Assembly (NCBI GenBank): GCA_964644025.1
Contig: CAZXVW010000002.1
Span: 1 to 63,627 of the forward strand
Length of the DNA stretch: 63,627 bases
Origin: CAZXVW01 sp964644025
GTDB lineage: Bacteria; Acidobacteriota; Terriglobia; Bryobacterales; Bryobacteraceae
Reading direction: 5' to 3'
The translations under genes were made by a program, and so were the position numbers. Below are positions 50,626 to 59,688 of the stretch, piece by piece (within the stretch, counting starts at the first letter, position 1; every line of letters begins with the position of its first letter). The notes beneath the pieces were generated by a model. The model saw nothing but the letters and a program-made list of their open reading frames with translations, was not told the DNA's origin and did no database searches.

Positions 50626-51852
50626 ATGGACGGGAAACTACAAGACTATGCGGACGTGGTCGGCCGGGAGCTGATCGACGAACTGTATGCGCTCGCCGAG
50701 CGCGTTCACCACCTGCACCTGCAGAACATCAACTCCACCGCTGTCGGCGGCGGGGTGGCGGAGATTCTCACCCGCCTGGTGCCGCTGCTGCGGGAGCTCG
50801 GCGTTCCGGCGTCCTGGGACATTGTCAAAGGCGACCAGGCCTTCTTCAACGTGACCAAGGCGTTCCATAACGCTTTGCACGGCCGGCGCACTGAAATCAC
50901 CCCGGAAATGCTGGAAGTCTTCCGGGCCACCACCGAGATGAACTGCCGCGAGACGCCGATTACCGGCGACGTGGTGATGGTACACGACCCGCAACCCATC
51001 GGCCTGATCAGCCAGAAACCGGAGGTCGGCAAGGGATGGATCTGGCGCTGTCACATCGACATCTCCACTCCCCAGGCCGACGTCTGGAACTTCCTCAAGC
51101 CATACGTGGAACAATACGATGCTTCCTTGTTCTCCATGCCGGATTTCGCCCAGGAGCTGCCGATTCCCCAGTACATGGTGCCGCCTTCCATCGACCCACT
51201 CAGTGACAAGAACAAGGATCTGCCGGCCAGCGAGATCGAGCGCGTGCTGCAGAAATACGGCGTCGACCCGGCTCGGCCGGTGCTCACGCAGATCTCCCGC
51301 TTCGACCGGCTGAAAGATCCGCTCGGCGTCATCGCCTCCTACCGCATGGTGAAGCGGCGTTACAACTGCCAGCTCATTCTGGCCGGCGGGGCCGCCAGCG
51401 ACGATCCCGAGGGCCTCGAGGTGCTCAAGGAAGTCCAGGAACAGGCCGCCGAGGATCCCGACATCCACGTCTTGCTGCTGCCGCCGTTCAGCGACCTGGA
51501 GATCAACGCGCTGGTGCGCGGCTCCACCATCGTTTTCCAGAAATCCATCCGCGAGGGATTCGGCCTTACTGTCAGCGAGGCGCTGTGGAAGAAGAAGCCG
51601 GTGATCGGCGGTGCGGTGGGCGGCATCAAGTTGCAGATCATCAACGGCGTCAACGGCTTTCTGGTCTATTCGCCGGAGGGCGCCGCTACCCGGGCCCAGC
51701 AACTGCTGGCCGACCCGACCATGCGGCAGGCGATGGGCGAGAACGGCCACGAGCACGTGCGGCAGAACTTCCTGCTGACCCGCCACGTCAAGGACTACTT
51801 GCTGGCCATGCTTTCCCTCAGCCACCCCAACCAAGACCTGGTGAACCTATGA
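50626..51852 (+). CDS. treT: Trehalose synthase (glycosyltransferring), GT4 family
   Basis: A 408-residue GT-B enzyme that joins NDP-glucose and glucose to trehalose in one step. INSTAVGGGVAEILTRLVPL at residues ~35-55 and DPQPIGLI are N-terminal family motifs. YMVPPSIDPLSDKNKDL, ISRFDRLKDPLGVI and KSIREGFGLTVSEALWKKKP with its E(x7)E pair make the donor site. TreT works reversibly and serves trehalose synthesis or reuse under osmotic or desiccation stress. The stop overlaps the M20 peptidase start as ATGA. Confidence 0.9.
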   Translation: MDGKLQDYADVVGRELIDELYALAERVHHLHLQNINSTAVGGGVAEILTRLVPLLRELGVPASWDIVKGDQAFFNVTKAFHNALHGRRTEITPEMLEVFRATTEMNCRETPITGDVVMVHDPQPIGLISQKPEVGKGWIWRCHIDISTPQADVWNFLKPYVEQYDASLFSMPDFAQELPIPQYMVPPSIDPLSDKNKDLPASEIERVLQKYGVDPARPVLTQISRFDRLKDPLGVIASYRMVKRRYNCQLILAGGAASDDPEGLEVLKEVQEQAAEDPDIHVLLLPPFSDLEINALVRGSTIVFQKSIREGFGLTVSEALWKKKPVIGGAVGGIKLQIINGVNGFLVYSPEGAATRAQQLLADPTMRQAMGENGHEHVRQNFLLTRHVKDYLLAMLSLSHPNQDLVNL

Positions 51853-53219
51853 ACTACTTCCAGCAGAACCACGACCGCTACCTGGAGGAGCTGAAACAGT
51901 ACCTGCGCATTCCGAGCATCAGCACTCTGCCTGAACACCAGCCTGACATCCGCCGGGCCGCCGAATTCACCCGCCAGGCGCTGGCCGATGCCGGCCTGGA
52001 AAACGCGGGCCTCATCGAGGGTCCCGGCAACCCGCTGGTGTACGCCGACTGGCTCCACGCCCCCGGCAAGCCGACGGTGTTGTTTTACGGCCACTACGAC
52101 GTCCAGCCGCCCGATCCGCTGGAGGAATGGAAATCTCCGCCGTTCGAGCCGGAGATCCGCGACAACAACATTTACGCCCGCGGCGCCTCCGATGACAAGG
52201 GCCAGACCTACATTCAGGTGAAGGCGGTCGAGGGCTTGCTCCGGAGCACGGGAGCCTTACCGGTTAACGTCCGCTTTCTCATTGAGGGGGAAGAAGAAGC
52301 CGGCGGGGAACACATCGCCAGCTTTGTCGCCGGCCGCCCGCCGCAACTTGCCGCCGACGCGGTGGTGATCTGCGACACCGAGATGTTCGCGCCGGAGCTG
52401 CCAACGCTCTGCGTCGGTCTGCGGGGCATCGTCTACGGCGAGCTTACCGTCACCGGCGCCAGCCATGACCTGCACTCCGGTGTCTATGGCGGCGTGGCGC
52501 CCAACCCGATTCAGGCCGTCGCCGAGATTCTCTGCGCGCTCAAGGACCGCGAGGGGCGCATCCGGATTCCGCACTTCTGCGACCGCGTCCGCCGGCCGAC
52601 GCAGGCGGAGGCGGAAGCCTGGCAACGCCTGCCTTTTAACGAGGAGACCTACCGGACCGCCGAGGTCGGCGTTTCCGAGCTCGTTGGCGAGCCCGGCTAC
52701 TCCATCTTCGAGCGCCTCTGGGCGCGGCCGACGCTGGAGGTCCACGGCATTCGCGGCGGCTTCACCGGCGAGGGCGCCAAGACGGTGATCCCGGCCCGAG
52801 CGGTGGCGAAAATCAGCATGCGCCTGGTGGCCGACCAGCAGCCGGAGGAGGCCGAAGCGCAGCTCCGCGAGGCCATCGCCGCCGCCGTTCCCCGGGGTGT
52901 TGCCGCCGAATGGAAAACCCTCAGCAGCGGCGGGCCGTCGCTGGTCGATACCGGCAACCGCTTCATCCGGGCCGCCGCCGGCGCGCTCGAGGATGTCTTT
53001 GGCAAGCCGACGGTGTATATTCGCTCCGGCGGTTCGATCCCCATCGTCGGGCTGTTTGATGAGCACCTCGGGGCACCCAGCGTGATGATGGGCTTCGGGC
53101 TACCGGACGACAACCTCCACGCGCCGAACGAGAAGCTCCACCTGCCGAACTTCTTCCGCGGCATTGAAGCCGTGGCCCGGTACCTGGAAGTCCTGGGCGC
53201 CGAGCCAGAGCGGGAGTGA
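51849..53219 (+). CDS. M20 family dipeptidase
   Basis: A 456-residue zinc aminoacyl-dipeptidase of the M20 family without a signal peptide. Metal ligands: His and Asp in FYGHYDVQPPD (about 78-88), the bridging Asp in GASDDKGQ (about 111), catalytic and metal Glu in LIEGEEEAGG, Asp in VICDTEMF and the late His in NEKLHLPNF. A dimerisation lid domain lies between ~185 and 310. The ATG overlaps the treT stop by four bases, so expression is coupled, an unexpected pairing. Likely substrates are short peptides or N-acyl amino acids. Confidence 0.92.
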   Translation: MNYFQQNHDRYLEELKQYLRIPSISTLPEHQPDIRRAAEFTRQALADAGLENAGLIEGPGNPLVYADWLHAPGKPTVLFYGHYDVQPPDPLEEWKSPPFEPEIRDNNIYARGASDDKGQTYIQVKAVEGLLRSTGALPVNVRFLIEGEEEAGGEHIASFVAGRPPQLAADAVVICDTEMFAPELPTLCVGLRGIVYGELTVTGASHDLHSGVYGGVAPNPIQAVAEILCALKDREGRIRIPHFCDRVRRPTQAEAEAWQRLPFNEETYRTAEVGVSELVGEPGYSIFERLWARPTLEVHGIRGGFTGEGAKTVIPARAVAKISMRLVADQQPEEAEAQLREAIAAAVPRGVAAEWKTLSSGGPSLVDTGNRFIRAAAGALEDVFGKPTVYIRSGGSIPIVGLFDEHLGAPSVMMGFGLPDDNLHAPNEKLHLPNFFRGIEAVARYLEVLGAEPERE

Positions 53220-53247
53220 AAAGGTCTCGGGAGGCCGGACGCGCGCC

Positions 53248-54066
53248 TCAAGCGGGCACGGGCTCTCCGTCCGCAACAGCGGCCTTTGACACCAGTTCCC
53301 CGGCCGCCATCTCCGCCGCCGCCAGTCCCGAGAGCAGCATGGCGCCGAAGGTGGGACCCATGCGCGGGAGCCCGCGCACCGTACTCACGCTCATTCCGCA
53401 GGCGTACAGGCCCGGGTAGACTTCACCGGTTCCGGCAACGACAGCGTCTTCGGAAGCGCCGGCGTCCATCGCGCCCATGCCGGCCAGTTCGATGATGCCA
53501 CGCCGGGCGAGCTTCTCGCAGACATCGGCGTCATGGCCGGTAGCGTCCACCACCACTCGGGCTTCAAGCGAAACAGGATCGACACAGGTGATCTGCCGTG
53601 GCAGCGCGCCGACCGGCGTCCAGTTCACCACGACGCCCCGGACGCGGCCGTTGTGGAGAACCACATCGTCCACCGAGGTCATGTTCAGGATTTTCACGCC
53701 CGCGTCACAGGCCGAGGCAATGAGCTTGGAACAGGCTTCCGGGGCATCCGCCACGTAGAGACCCGGCTGGTGTTCGACCAGCTTTACGCCAAGCTTATCC
53801 AGCTCCTGGTGAGCCGGTGCGCGCACGGTGAGCTTGTTCATGAGAAACCCGCCGAGCCAGAAGCCGCCGCCCAGGTAGTTGTTGCGTTCGACCAGCAGCA
53901 CGCGGTGGCCCTGGCGGGCCAGCTCGCGGGCGCAGACCAGTCCGGCCGGCCCCGCACCGACGACGATGACATCGCTCGTAATGTAGTCGCGCAGCTCCTG
54001 CGAGAAAGTCTCCAGGATCGCACGGGTCACGTCTCCGTCTGAAACGGAACTAAAAATATTCGCCAT
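53248..54066 (-). CDS. thi4: Thiazole synthase Thi4-type (ADP-thiazole biosynthesis)
   Basis: A 272-residue FAD/NAD-fold enzyme that makes the thiamin thiazole from NAD, glycine and sulfur. The dinucleotide loop VIVVGAGPAGLVCARELA is followed by VERNNYLGGGFWLGGFLMNKL. RVVVDATGHDADV and GLPRMGPTFGAMLLSG complete the family signature. At the position of yeast Cys205 (CMDP) the protein has CVDP, whereas methanogen enzymes that use free sulfide have HVDP. It may therefore be the self-sacrificing type. It is the second gene of an Rrf2 operon, 26 bases after that stop. Confidence 0.88.
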   Translation of the reverse strand: MANIFSSVSDGDVTRAILETFSQELRDYITSDVIVVGAGPAGLVCARELARQGHRVLLVERNNYLGGGFWLGGFLMNKLTVRAPAHQELDKLGVKLVEHQPGLYVADAPEACSKLIASACDAGVKILNMTSVDDVVLHNGRVRGVVVNWTPVGALPRQITCVDPVSLEARVVVDATGHDADVCEKLARRGIIELAGMGAMDAGASEDAVVAGTGEVYPGLYACGMSVSTVRGLPRMGPTFGAMLLSGLAAAEMAAGELVSKAAVADGEPVPA

Positions 54067-54092
54067 GTCGTTGTCGCTCCTTTTCCCAGCTT

Positions 54093-54605
54093 TCAAATCC
54101 TCTCCGCTACCTTCTTCCCACCCCGGCCAGGGATCGGAGCGGAAGGCGGAGACGGCCGCCGCGGGCGGCGTTTCGAGCCCCCGGAGCCGTTCCGCCTTCC
54201 ACCCGGCACGCCGCTGGCTAAGTCGGCGAGCGTCAACCCGGACAGCACCCCCCGCACTGCCTGGGACGCCATACGCCAAGCCGTGCGCGCCGGGCACCGC
54301 GGCGAGCGCGTGCACCGAGATGCCTTTTCCACGCACGGCACCAGCGCGATCGTGCCCTCGAGGGCCTCTACTACGTCGGCGGCGCTGATCTCGTCCGGTG
54401 ACCGGGCGAGAGCGTAGCCCCCCTTGACGCCGCGGACGGCCTCGAGGATCCCTACCTCGCGCAAATCGCCCAGGATCGCGTCGAGGTATTTTTTCGAGAC
54501 CTCCTGCTCGGCGGCGATCCGCTCACTGGTAGTGAACGCCTCGGGTCTGCGGGCGATCATGATCGCGGCGCGCAGTCCGTATCGTGACCGGGTGGACAGT
54601 CTCAT
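54093..54605 (-). CDS. Rrf2-family Fe-S transcriptional regulator
   Basis: A 170-residue regulator of the IscR/NsrR/CymR group. The winged helix (residues 1-60: LSTRSRYGLRAAIMIARRP, then ERIAAEQEVSKKYLDAIL) precedes GGYALARSPDEIS. Three Cys in the pattern C-x6-C-x5-C (PCVEKASRC, SPRC; about residues 90-104) are placed as the IscR-type [2Fe-2S] ligands. The C-terminal ~40 residues are basic and unstructured. It has its own good promoter and is cotranscribed with thi4, so it may control thiamin thiazole synthesis in response to iron-sulfur or oxygen status. Confidence 0.9.
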   Translation of the reverse strand: MRLSTRSRYGLRAAIMIARRPEAFTTSERIAAEQEVSKKYLDAILGDLREVGILEAVRGVKGGYALARSPDEISAADVVEALEGTIALVPCVEKASRCTRSPRCPARTAWRMASQAVRGVLSGLTLADLASGVPGGRRNGSGGSKRRPRRPSPPSAPIPGRGGKKVAERI

Positions 54606-54635
54606 ATCCTGGCTCGGCTAATTGTCTATCAGTCC

Positions 54636-54664
54636 AGTATACAAATGCTCATCAGCTTGTGCAA
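54636..54664 (-). promoter_or_regulatory. Sigma70 promoter of the Rrf2-thi4 operon
   Basis: On the minus strand, TTGCAC (54664-54659), 17 bases, TATACT (54641-54636). The bases just downstream, ACTGGACTGATAGACAAT, cover the predicted start and could be the site at which the Rrf2 protein represses its own operon. Confidence 0.65.
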
Positions 54665-54751
54665 CCCCGAATGTTCTCCTGTTGGGGCCGTTGTGGTTTC
54701 CCGCTGGAGCGGCACTCATTCGGCGGGGACGGGTTACGACGCTGGAACGGG

Positions 54752-56008
54752 TCAGCGGCCGGATTCGGGGGCTTGCGCCAGGCTCTGCACCCGGCAGATG
54801 ACGGAGGTGATGTCGTCCCGCTGGGGCTCACCGGCGGCGAAGCGGCGGACCGTCTCGTAAAGGCCGCGGACCAGCTCGCGGGCGCCGCGGTCGCGGTTTC
54901 TGTTGACGAACTCCAGGGCGCGATCCGCGCCAAATTCAACGCCGTCGCGGTTCTCTGACTCCGTGACCCCGTCGGTCAGCAACACAATCGTGTCCCCCTC
55001 CTCCACCGAAGTGACAGGACCGGAGGAAAAGGTGGAACTGGCAAACAGCCCCAGCGGAGGCCCCGTGCTCTCCATGACGAGACCAACCTGGCCGGAAGCG
55101 CGGAGCATGTAACACGGTACGTGCCCGGCGCTGGCATACTCAACCGGGAGGTTCCCAGGGCCCAACTTCACAATCGCCAGCGTCACGTACGTCGATCCGT
55201 CGAGGTCCTCGACCAGCGACTGGTTCACCCGGGTGAGAACCGTACCGACATCCTCCTCCGATCGCACGCAGCACCGGATGTAGGCGCGCGTGGCCGCCAT
55301 CACCAGCGCGGCGCCGAAGCCATGACCACTCACATCGCCGATGACCAGATAAACGGAACCGTCCGGCAGGGGAATGACGTCGAAGTGATCGCCCCCAGTG
55401 TCAGCGGCCGGATAGGCGGCGCCGGCTATGTCGAAGCCGGGTAAGGCAGTGCTGACGTCGTAGAAACGCTGCTGAACTTCCCGGGCGAGGCGGAGGTAGA
55501 AATCCTGTTCTTGCTTCTTCCTGATCTCGGTTACATCCTTCAGCACGGAGACGAAATGGGTGATCTGCCCGCGCTGATCCGTCATCGGCGTGATCGTCTG
55601 TTCGGCCCAGTAGAGCGCGCCGGACTTCTTCCGGTTGACGATGGTCCCCCGAAAGGGCTTGCCAGAAAGCAGTTGCCGCCAGAGGTCCTGGTAGAACTGC
55701 TTGTCGTGCTGTCCCGACTTCAGCAAGGCGGGTGTCCGGCCGAGAGCCTCACGGCGGCTGTAGCCGGTGGTTTGTTCGAAGGCCGGGTTCACATACTGGA
55801 TCCGCCCCTGCCTGTCAGTGATCACGACCGTGTCGGCGGTTTGCTCCACCGCGCTGGCGAGCTGAGCGTAATTGGCGCGGAATCGTTCGAACTGCTCAGG
55901 GTCACCGGGCGGCGACGGCGGGAGTTCGATACCGCCGGATCGAGCCTGCCGGCCACCGCGCGTGGCGGCGGTTTTCCGCGCCGGCCGGGACGAGCTTGGC
56001 CGTTTCAT
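54752..56008 (-). CDS. PAS-domain PP2C (SpoIIE/RsbU-type) phosphatase
   Basis: A 418-residue cytoplasmic signalling protein. After a basic, disordered N-terminus, a PAS domain (about 50-165; VVITDRQGRIQYVNPAFEQ, then the PAC segment) senses an unknown signal. The C-terminal ~230 residues are a PP2C-type serine phosphatase with the metal-binding GDVSGHGFGAALVM, LLTDGVTES and RDDITSVIC. In the general stress response RsbU-like enzymes dephosphorylate an anti-anti-sigma factor; no such partner is in the window. The start is ATG 56008. The operon downstream is not related by sequence. Confidence 0.92.
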   Translation of the reverse strand: MKRPSSSRPARKTAATRGGRQARSGGIELPPSPPGDPEQFERFRANYAQLASAVEQTADTVVITDRQGRIQYVNPAFEQTTGYSRREALGRTPALLKSGQHDKQFYQDLWRQLLSGKPFRGTIVNRKKSGALYWAEQTITPMTDQRGQITHFVSVLKDVTEIRKKQEQDFYLRLAREVQQRFYDVSTALPGFDIAGAAYPAADTGGDHFDVIPLPDGSVYLVIGDVSGHGFGAALVMAATRAYIRCCVRSEEDVGTVLTRVNQSLVEDLDGSTYVTLAIVKLGPGNLPVEYASAGHVPCYMLRASGQVGLVMESTGPPLGLFASSTFSSGPVTSVEEGDTIVLLTDGVTESENRDGVEFGADRALEFVNRNRDRGARELVRGLYETVRRFAAGEPQRDDITSVICRVQSLAQAPESGR

Positions 56009-56210
56009 CAAGGTTCACCCTATCAGCCCCGAGGCCATGACACACTGTGTCCGGGCGGTCTGCCGTGTTGCTCAACACCCCAGCAGCACCTGGAATTCCA
56101 GCACTTCGGGCGTCAGTGTGGGAGTCCCGGTTCCCAACTTACCCCGAATGAAGCAACCACAGCAAATCGAAAACGCCGGGAAGGCGGGCACGGCCGGCCC
56201 ACCACGGGCG

Positions 56211-57224
56211 TCAGTGCCCGTATTCCTGCTCGCCTGCCTTGCCTTTGAACAGATTGTAGACCAGCGCCTGGTAGACGATAACCAGCGGGACGAAGATGAG
56301 GACCACCGCCAGCATGATTTTCAGCGTGAGCGGGCTGGAGGCCGAGTTGTGGATGGTCACGCTGAAGGCAGCATCCAGGCTGGAAGGCAAAAGAGCCGGA
56401 TAGATGCCAACCACACCGAAGAAGACCGCGGAGACGATGAATACCGCCGAGGCAACCCAGGCTTTCGTCCAGGCGCTGCGCAGCAGGAAGACCAGGATCG
56501 CGGCCAGGGCAGCCACTGTCACACCGGGGATGAACAGCAGCGCCGGGTGAGCCAGGTATTGTTGCCAGATGCTCGTGAAGGCCGCGGTGGCGGCGAGGAA
56601 AAGCACGGCCAGCGCAGCCAGTGCATACCAGAGGTTCGCCGCCCACCGGCGGCCGCGGTGGCACAGTTCGCCGTTCGACTTCAGAATGAGCCACAGGCAG
56701 CCGTGCAAGGCAAAGAAGACCAGGAACAGGACGCCCCCCAGCAACCCGTACGGATTGAGCAGCGTCAGTAGGCTGCCGTGGTAGATGCCGGCGCCGTCGA
56801 TGGGGATTCCCTGAAAGATATTGGCGAAGGCCACTCCCAGCAACAGCGCGGCCAGAAAGCTTCCACCGGAGAAGAGCCAGTCCCAGGCCCGCCTGGCTCC
56901 CGCGCTTTCGCTCTCTCCGCGCAGGCCGAGAGCGGCCCCGCGGAGAATGAGGGCGAACAATACCAGCATCAGCGCCGAGTACAGCGCGCTGAACATGGTG
57001 GCGTAGGCGCCGGGAAAGGCAGCGAAGGTGACGCCGCCGGCGGTGATGAGCCAGACCTCGTTGCCGTCCCAGAACGGACCGATGGAATTGTAGATCACGT
57101 TGCGCTCGGAGCGGGTGCGGGCGAGCAGCGGCATCAGCGCCCCGAGCCCGAGGTCAAAACCGTCCAGCACAAAATAGACCGCCCACAGCAGCCCCCAGAT
57201 CAGGAACCAGGTCGTCTCCAGCAT
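56211..57224 (-). CDS. cydB: Cytochrome bd quinol oxidase subunit II
   Basis: A 337-residue polytopic subunit with about eight membrane helices; FVLDGFDLGLGALMPL and PFWDGNEVWLITAGGVTFAAF are the conserved CydB signatures near the N-terminus. It supports the heme-bearing subunit in a high-affinity terminal oxidase that also detoxifies peroxide. It starts three bases after the cydA stop. The last gene of the operon. Confidence 0.95.
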   Translation of the reverse strand: MLETTWFLIWGLLWAVYFVLDGFDLGLGALMPLLARTRSERNVIYNSIGPFWDGNEVWLITAGGVTFAAFPGAYATMFSALYSALMLVLFALILRGAALGLRGESESAGARRAWDWLFSGGSFLAALLLGVAFANIFQGIPIDGAGIYHGSLLTLLNPYGLLGGVLFLVFFALHGCLWLILKSNGELCHRGRRWAANLWYALAALAVLFLAATAAFTSIWQQYLAHPALLFIPGVTVAALAAILVFLLRSAWTKAWVASAVFIVSAVFFGVVGIYPALLPSSLDAAFSVTIHNSASSPLTLKIMLAVVLIFVPLVIVYQALVYNLFKGKAGEQEYGH

Positions 57225-57227
57225 TGC

Positions 57228-58595
57228 CTACACCTCCTGATGGGCCGGCTCCGGTCCCCGGCGAGAGACCCGGGCCAGCAGATAGAAATCCACCACTCCG
57301 AGCACGGCATACAGCGCCAGGAAAGCGATGAAGGAGACCGCCACCTGGGACACCGCGATCGGCGAGACCGCCGCCGACGTCTTCATCAGACCATAGACAA
57401 TCCAGGGCTGGCGTCCCACCTCGGCCAGGCACCAGCCGCACTCGATGGCGATGTAGGGCAGTGGGATAGCCAGGATGAAGATGCGCAGCAGCCGCGGGTG
57501 CGCCTCGATCAGGCCGGGAAGCCGCCGGAGGCCCGGCAGCCGGGCGAACCAGCTCCGCGGGCGGGCATAAACGAGACCCAGGGCCGCCAGCACCGGGAAC
57601 AGGAAGCCCAGCCCCACCATCAGGCGGAAAGCGAGGAAGCTGATCAACACCGGGGGCCGCTCCGACGGGGGCCATTCCTTCAGCCCGCGCACCGGGGCAT
57701 CGGCCCGATGGTGGGCCAGCAGCGAGAGCGCGCCGGGGATCTTGCCGATCTCGAAGTAGTTGCGCTCATTCGCTTCATCCGGAAACAGCAGCAGCGTCTG
57801 CGGGGCGCCTTCCGGGTGCGTCTCCCACAGTGCCTCCATGGCCGCCAGCTTCGTGGGCTGGTACTCGGCCACCGTAGCGCCGTTCACGTGACCCTGGATC
57901 ACTTCGACCACCGAGAAAATCAGCGCGAAGGAGGCGGCTATCCGGAATGATTTCCGGAAAAACACCGTCTCGTTTTTCCTCATCAGATGATAGGCGCTGA
58001 CCCCCATTACGAAGAAGGCGGCGAGGACGAGGCCCGCGCTCAGGGTGTGGACGACCTGGTGAAACACGTACTCTTGGGTGACCACAGCCAAAAAATCCGT
58101 CAGCTCGGCGCGACCGTTCCGAATCGTGTATCCCACCGGATGCTGCATCCAGGAATTAGCGGCCAGAATCCAGAAGCCGGAAATGTTGGAAGCGATGGCG
58201 ACGACCCAGATCGAGGCGGCGTGCAGTTTCGGCGACAGCCGTTTCCAGCCGAAAATCCAGACGGCGATAAACGTAGATTCGAGAAAAAAGGCCACCGAGG
58301 CCTCAATGGCCAGCAGCGAGCCGAAAATGTCGCCCACGTAGGTGGAATAGCGGGACCAGTTGGTACCGAACTGGAACTCCAGGGTGATGCCGGTCACCAC
58401 GCCGACGGCGAAGTTGATTACGAAAAGCTTGCCCCAAAACCTGGCCATTCTCTTGTAATCCGGGTCGCCGGTGCGGACGTACAGGGTTTCCATGACGGCT
58501 ACGAGGATGGACAGGCCGAGCGTCAGCGGCACGAACAGAAAATGAAACAGCGCCGTCATGGCGAACTGCCAGCGGGAAAGCAACAGGACATCCAT
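57228..58595 (-). CDS. cydA: Cytochrome bd quinol oxidase subunit I
   Basis: A 455-residue heme b558/b595/d subunit. RWQFAMTALFHFLFVPLTLG contains the His ligand near residue 17. The Q-loop is short (no insertion as in E. coli). GWCLAEVGRQPWIVYGLMKT is the diagnostic quinol-oxidase segment. The ATG at 58595 is favoured because AGGAGG lies at the right distance; an ATG at 58601 would abut it. It is 93 bases downstream of the ferritin gene and should be cotranscribed with the oxidative-stress genes. Confidence 0.96.
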   Translation of the reverse strand: MDVLLLSRWQFAMTALFHFLFVPLTLGLSILVAVMETLYVRTGDPDYKRMARFWGKLFVINFAVGVVTGITLEFQFGTNWSRYSTYVGDIFGSLLAIEASVAFFLESTFIAVWIFGWKRLSPKLHAASIWVVAIASNISGFWILAANSWMQHPVGYTIRNGRAELTDFLAVVTQEYVFHQVVHTLSAGLVLAAFFVMGVSAYHLMRKNETVFFRKSFRIAASFALIFSVVEVIQGHVNGATVAEYQPTKLAAMEALWETHPEGAPQTLLLFPDEANERNYFEIGKIPGALSLLAHHRADAPVRGLKEWPPSERPPVLISFLAFRLMVGLGFLFPVLAALGLVYARPRSWFARLPGLRRLPGLIEAHPRLLRIFILAIPLPYIAIECGWCLAEVGRQPWIVYGLMKTSAAVSPIAVSQVAVSFIAFLALYAVLGVVDFYLLARVSRRGPEPAHQEV

Positions 58596-58688
58596 ACGCA
58601 TCCTCCTGCAACAGACCGGGCCGCCTGGTCAGGCTGAGGCAGCGAGGCCAGCCACGGCCCGAACTTCCAGCGGCCCAGTCTTGGCGCT

Positions 58689-59228
58689 TCAGGCTCCCGC
58701 CGCAGCCGGGGTCACGGTGATTTTCAGGTCGGGGGGTACGGCCATCGTGCGCGCCGCCATTTCACGGTCCAGCATGAACAGCCCGCCCCGCTCGTCGACC
58801 AGCTTGAGTTTCTGGAGCACGCCGTTGGCGGTCTCCTCCTCCTCGACCTGCTCGGCGACAAACCACTGCAAGAAATTGTTGGTGGCGTGGTCGGCGTCTT
58901 CGATGGCGAGGTTCACCAGGTCATTGATCAAGCCAGTAACCTTTTGCTCGTGCTCCAGCACGGCCTCGAAGACTTGAACCGGCGAATCCCACTCCGTGGC
59001 CGGCTTCTCGATGGCTTCCATCCGGGGCCTGCCGCCCCGCTGCTCGATGAAGTTGTACAGCTTGAGGGCGTGATAGAGTTCCTCGAGCGCTTGCACCTTC
59101 ATCCAGTTGACGAATCCGTCCAGGTTGAGCGAACCCAGGTAGGAAGCCATGGAAAGGTACAGGTAAGAAGAGTACAGCTCGGCGTTCACTTGCTGATTGA
59201 GGGCCTTTTCCATTCGTTCGCTTAGCAT
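58689..59228 (-). CDS. ftn: Ferritin (non-heme)
   Basis: A 179-residue iron-storage protein of the four-helix ferritin family. The ferroxidase site ligands are in NAELYSSYLYLSMA (Glu, residue 17), QALEELYHALKLY (Glu and His near 50-53) and VAEQVEEEETA (Glu near 127). The C-terminal tail after residue 165 is Ala/Pro-rich. It removes Fe(II) that would feed Fenton chemistry, which fits its place between superoxide reductase and cytochrome bd. It starts 42 bases after the Dfx stop. Confidence 0.94.
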   Translation of the reverse strand: MLSERMEKALNQQVNAELYSSYLYLSMASYLGSLNLDGFVNWMKVQALEELYHALKLYNFIEQRGGRPRMEAIEKPATEWDSPVQVFEAVLEHEQKVTGLINDLVNLAIEDADHATNNFLQWFVAEQVEEEETANGVLQKLKLVDERGGLFMLDREMAARTMAVPPDLKITVTPAAAGA

Positions 59229-59270
59229 TGTTGCTTGCCTCGGAATCCCCGTATAATCCCCCGCCGCCGG

Positions 59271-59651
59271 TCAGCCCTGAGCTTTCCAGTGGCCGTGGAG
59301 GTTGCAGTATTCGCGGGCGGTGATGGTCGCGGCGTCAATGCAAAACTCGGCCTCGGGCGCCTGGCCGGGCTTGAGGAACTGCCGGTAGGCTTTGCCATCC
59401 GCGATCACCTGGATCCATTCGATGTAATGCTTCTCTTCCATGGGATGGGCCACGCTGCCTACCTTGACCCTGAAGCCGCGAGCCGTCTTCTCGATCACCG
59501 GGACGTGCTTCTCCCGGGCCGCGTCCACGGTATTCTCCCGCAGCAGCGTCATCGGCTGGCCGCAGCAGACCAGCGTGCCCTTGCTGGCGTGGACCACCTC
59601 GACGATGTTCCCGCACACTTCACATCGGTAAACCTGTATTGCCTCGGTCAT
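59271..59651 (-). CDS. dfx: Desulfoferrodoxin (superoxide reductase, two-iron type)
   Basis: A 126-residue enzyme that reduces superoxide to H2O2 without making O2. The N-terminal desulforedoxin-like centre I uses CEVCGN and VCCG, four Cys that bind Fe(S-Cys)4. The catalytic centre II uses His of EKHVPVIE, HPMEEKHYIEW and the EYCNLHGHW segment (Cys and His). It lies directly after rubrerythrin, its likely electron partner or downstream peroxidase, in the perR operon. Confidence 0.95.
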   Translation of the reverse strand: MTEAIQVYRCEVCGNIVEVVHASKGTLVCCGQPMTLLRENTVDAAREKHVPVIEKTARGFRVKVGSVAHPMEEKHYIEWIQVIADGKAYRQFLKPGQAPEAEFCIDAATITAREYCNLHGHWKAQG

Positions 59652-59688
59652 TGAATCTTCTCCTCACTCATCAAAAACAAACCCGTGA

